Source: Isoetes taiwanensis (Eukaryota; Streptophyta; Lycopodiopsida; Isoetales; Isoetaceae). From it: DNA of 64,000 bases. A program made the position numbers and the translations under genes. Where the stretch lies: contig JAJEKV010000342.1 of NCBI GenBank assembly GCA_021234155.1, positions 1 through 64,000 of the forward strand, given 5' to 3'. Shown one piece after another: positions 60,320-64,000 of the stretch. Position 1 is the first letter of the stretch, and every line of letters starts with the position of its first letter. Below the pieces are notes generated by a model that made no database searches, was not told where the DNA came from, and worked only from the letters and a program-made list of their open reading frames with translations.

Positions 60320-60610
60320 TTCTTTAATTTCTAGCCAATGCAATGTAAACTCTACACTTAATCAACCACATGGAGTGCCCACCTTTGTCATAGACGTGAG
60401 TGCCTACCTTTGTCATAAACGGAGTTCACCATTAATTTCTAGCTAATGCAATATCGTGCCCACCAATTTTTAGCGAATGCAATAGAGTGCGGCACTCCAT
60501 TCCCACACTCACACGTAAAAATGCACATTTTAAAAAAGGCCCAGCAATTTTTAGCCAATGCAATGGAGTGCACACCACACTCCATTGCCACACCCACACT
60601 TAAGAAATGC
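60320..60610. repeat. Irregular repeat of a TTTTAGCCAATGCAAT unit
   Basis: The word aatttttagccaatgcaatg (or ttctagctaatgcaata) followed by gagtgc/cgtgcc and a cca-rich stretch occurs about four times (60328, 60434, 60461, 60547). It is a diverged tandem array. Confidence 0.55.
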
Positions 60611-62000
60611 ACACTTCAAAGAAAAAAAAAGGCACACCAAACACACTTTGTTACTAAGGCAAACTTCATTTGAAGAAAGGTTTGTTTTTTAAATCAAACT
60701 TTTTTTTTTTTACATAAACGCCATGACCTTTTTTCACTTTGCCTACTTTTAAAATTGCCTACTTTTAAAAATTGTTTATGAAAACGCAAAGAATCTGAGG
60801 AAAACATTAGCATATCTCTTCACTTGTCAATAGAAAACTATGCTCAACCTTCATGGAAGTCGCTAAAGAGCTCGCCTTCCGCAGGACGATCTTGGTGGGA
60901 GAAGGCGTTCGAAGGCGCGAGCATCTTCAAGATGCCAATGCATTCGCCCGGACATTCGCATTCATTGCCAAAACATTTCTGGACTTCCAACTTATGCCCC
61001 AAAGAACGCCCAAAACAGATTCTAGTAATGAAATAATGAGATGTCAAATTCAAGTGATAAGAGCTTTGGGGTGGGGCTTAAGTGCAATGGGGCTATATCA
61101 TAAAAATATTGGGGCCACGGTGAGCTAGGGTACATCAAACAAAAAATGTTGTCTTTATACAAGATAAAGCAATGTTGGGGCAAAGAGTGGATACAAACAT
61201 GTAAAGATCAATGGTCAAGAATGAACATGTTGAGACAAAAGGCAAGTGGATAGCAAATAAAAGTAAAAAGAGGGATCAATGAAATAATAATAATTGGCTA
61301 GTGCTAAAAAATAACTTAAGGCATGAAGCAACGTGGGCAAAGCAAGGCAAAAATTAAACATGGGCAAAAGAGAGGACCGAAGGGAAATTATGGTAAAAAG
61401 GAAAAGGTGGACGGCAACAAGAACGGACAAAAAATCTTTCGGGCCTGAGGATGGATTAAGGCAATATGGTAGTGGTATGGCTCCGTGGTAAAAGCATGAA
61501 AGGGTGTCTATAAATGCCAGCCCCTTTTTACACATATACATATGTACGAATGCACATTTTGGAATAATCTGTCATCATGACCAGCCTAGTAATGCTTACC
61601 ATGATTAATGGCTATCCACTACGAACCCCGCAATTATGGATTTTGAAATTCTTTCCCAAATTCTTTTCTTGGTTTGCCTCTCGTTCACTATCCCCGCCTT
61701 CTCCTCGCTTGGATTCCGATCACCGAATTCTTCATCTAGCTATGGCCCCAAACGCCCCTGATGAGTGCTTGCTCATCACCAGCCCAAACAAGATGCGGTT
61801 CCTAATTGGAATTTTTACCTCAAGGAGTTTACGTTTGGGTTCCGAGGTGATCCAAGCCAAAGACCTCCGTGAGAAACATGTGAGGCCCACATACCCAACC
61901 TAGAGATGGTTATGAGCGAGGTATGGGGTGAAGCTCCAAAAAAGCAGACGAGGATTCAAGGAAGGGAGAATCCGTAAGCATGGAAAGATGATTTTTTAAA
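60611..62000. other. Unrecognised sequence
   Basis: A plus frame at 61577-61903 (with FTSRSLRLGSEVIQAKDLRE) and overlapping frames at 60824-61128 look partly coding but are not recognised. No repeat boundaries are seen. Confidence 0.3.
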
Positions 62001-62199
62001 TATTATGAATTGGTTTATGGCAAGAAACAAAGTTACAAACCATTATATTTCAACCTATTTTGCGAGCATTTGCTCTTCACTTGAAGGGACGGCTTGTTGA
62101 TTGGATGGACGTGGCTAGGACCGCCAAAGATCTTGCCAAAACCCTCGATTCGAGGCGTACTGAGGACCCTACAACAGTAAATCCTCAACTATCAAGCGG

Positions 62200-62940
62200 G
62201 ACATCGTATTGCAAAGAATATTAGAGCCCCGGCTTATTCTAGATCAGATGTTGACACAATAAAGCGATTACTTAAGCATGGGTTGGAGGAGAAAACTAAC
62301 CTATTGAATGAAGTAGAAGCACCGGAAGAAAAAAGGAGGGATGCATTGAAGGTCATCACCGGATTGAGGGTAGAAAGGATATGCTATCAGAAGATGCGGC
62401 AGATCTGCCGAGAAAATAGATGAGACAAAAACAGAATTTGACAAATTGTCCCGGGATCCTGGCTGAAATGTTATGTTCTGAGTGTTGAAGTACAAGTTGG
62501 AAGACTTGGTTATGAGTAGACATGATAAAGAACAACACTCTTCTAAGCTAGAAATTGGTTTTGAGGAAGCAACTAAAGACATTGAAAGGCATGAAATCTC
62601 AATTGAACAAGCAAAGGAAAAACTTAATTGCATTGAATTGGTTCAGGGAAAGGCATTCACAGATTTTGGATTTCATGGGGAGAGCGGGGACCTATTGTTA
62701 CAAGACCCGAGGCCCTACCCAGCAGGGGAGGAGCTACTTCTATAGAGCAGTTCATCACATTCGGTTCATGTACTGTTGTGGCCAAGGCTTTGGCAAAACG
62801 GGTTTGTTGCTGCTAGCTCCATGCGAGATGCTTATTGCCTCTTACGCTTGTGTTATCCGGTCCATGAAAGACGAATTGCATAAAAGGTTGCATCCGGGAT
62901 GAGGGCATTCGAATTCAGCTTGGTTTCCCCGCTGTGAAAG
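62200..62940 (+). other. Coiled-coil coding-like segment, unrecognised
   Basis: Forward frames include TIKRLLKHGLEEKTNLLNEV followed by EEKRRDALKVIT (about 62250-62370), and the ORF 62482-62745 with KLEIGFEEATKDIERHEIS and QAKEKLNC. Charged heptad-like spacing suggests a coiled coil. The two parts are separated by stops. Family unknown; retroelement or captured host exon are both possible. Confidence 0.3.
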
Positions 62941-63039
62941 GTATGCATTGCTCTCAACTAATTTAAACTTATATTTCTCTTCATTCATATTTGTTATTGT
63001 ATCTGCATAGTTCTACATGTATGGCTTTTCGATTGCATT

Positions 63040-63460
63040 GCTATTCCTTGTACATGTATAACTTTTAGTGTACATCCGTGTGAGGTACATAGGCATATAT
63101 TTGCTTGTTTATTGATGCTTTTTTTTTTGAGCTTGAATTTGCGGTTGTATCAGGTTGTACATGTCTCTAATGGAGTCTACATTCCAAATAGATGTACATG
63201 CATTTATCTTTAGAGTGCATCGTAGATGGATTCATAAGTATGTGCATTTTTACATATATGCTTTTTTGGCATAGATCTACATTCCCTAACCGGATACATT
63301 GGCACATCGGGGTACATCGATGTACATCACGGGTACATTGATGTACCTTTATGTACATTGAGGAACATGTACATGTACATTTGGCTATAGTTAAATGTAG
63401 TTACTTACATTTGGTACATTCTATGTACATGAAATGTACATGCTTGGCGGGATGTACCAT
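63040..63460. repeat. GTACAT-rich stretch
   Basis: About two dozen gtacat or tacatg words occur over 420 bp, densest at 63290-63440. It looks like a degenerate short tandem or palindromic repeat. Confidence 0.7.
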
Positions 63461-64000
63461 ATATTTCTCATTAGTTCGTTTTCATGTTCTTTTTATGTCT
63501 ATTGAAATTTAGATCATTTGTTTGTTTTGCGGATGAGGTCGTTCCTATCGAAGCGACTTTAATGGCTGATGTTCTTGAGCCATACCGTGATCGACTCTCT
63601 TTCTGATTTTATCGGAGCATAATAAAGCAGACCCGAATCTGTAGACCCTCTACCTTCCGCTCCGGATCACCAATGACATTTTTTGCCGAATAGAAGAACC
63701 GCAACAAAGGCTTTCAACATGGCAAAGTGAAGTTGAGGAAATTGAGAGGATGGCACTTGAGAAAGCTAAAAGCAAAAGTGCGGTGCAGAGCCTTCAATGG
63801 CGGGCGCGCAGAAAATCTTTCATCACCAAGTGCTAAATTAGTAATTGGAGAAGCTAAGAAAAGAGACTTCAATCTCGGCATCATCTGCGTGCAGTCCGGC
63901 CTGACCCTATGTAAAGGCTACAAAGGACTGAGATCCAGATTTTAAACCAGGAGATACGAGGGAAGAGGAAGTCGAAGTTGGTAGTTGAGTCCACTCAAAG
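63461..64000 (+). other. Coding-like end of window, unrecognised
   Basis: One plus frame reads QSEVEEIERMALEKAKSKSA near 63723-63785, and the ORF 63727-63945 is in another frame. The composition is lysine- and glutamate-rich. It may continue past the window. No family identified. Confidence 0.25.

Noticed and set aside
61470-61510. A-box-like gctccgtggtaaaagca
   Set aside because: No B box at the right distance and no tRNA fold.

Overview
The window is nuclear DNA of a land plant with a repeat-rich genome. The evidence is a chromodomain-bearing Ty3/gypsy retrotransposon, a plant Helitron Rep/helicase, PLS-type PPR remnants, a Mutator-like element carrying a plant AGC-kinase piece, and intron-split remnants of plant genes (Golgi SNARE, mitochondrial carrier, USP-like protease). 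The sequence does not settle the species. There are no bacterial operons, ribosome binding sites, CRISPR arrays or rRNA/tRNA genes that I can support. Almost every coding stretch is broken, so this is a gene-poor region built from nested mobile elements and gene fragments. The least damaged gene is a Golgi SNARE (GOS1/GOSR1 type) on the minus strand at 33.1-34.8 kb; its last four splice junctions are in phase and its C-terminal anchor is intact.

Layout: 0.5-2.2 kb, spaced short-palindrome repeats; 3.8-5.5 kb, a gypsy-type LTR with a Met-tRNA primer site and a leader holding three long hairpins; 5.5-9.7 kb, its degenerate interior; 10.3-10.4 kb, three consecutive hairpins; 10.8-11.4 kb, a two-copy repeat; 12.6-13.7 kb, PPR pseudogene (minus); 15-20.2 kb, a string of exon-like pieces including mitochondrial carrier and USP fragments (plus); 20.96-21.21 kb, a MITE with an 8-bp target duplication; 21.7-26.3 kb, a broken chromovirus gag-pol (minus) with a second MITE-like insertion at 26.3-26.95 kb; 27.2-28.9 kb, an unrecognised ORF series with a TATA box; 29.4 kb, a (TA)n tract; 29.6-30.5 kb, a divergent histone H3/CENH3-like pseudogene; 30.7-31.5 kb, an inverted copy of the LTR; 33.1-34.8 kb, the SNARE gene; 36.8-39.0 kb, a Pack-MULE-like element with AGC kinase sequence; 40.5-45.2 kb, a Helitron; 47.4-48.3 kb, a third diverged LTR; 49-57 kb, a cluster of foldback repeats and duplications, including one exon present in two opposite orientations; 57.8-64 kb, tandem repeats and unrecognised coding-like debris.

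The genes do not form a pathway. The shared theme is capture and decay: several different host genes survive only as exon-sized pieces next to or inside mobile elements. The most interesting objects are the H3-like pseudogene beside a centromere-type class of retrotransposon (chromovirus), the Pack-MULE-like kinase capture, the hairpin-rich LTR leader, and the unidentified 27-29 kb ORF series. All identifications were made by eye; no database search was run.
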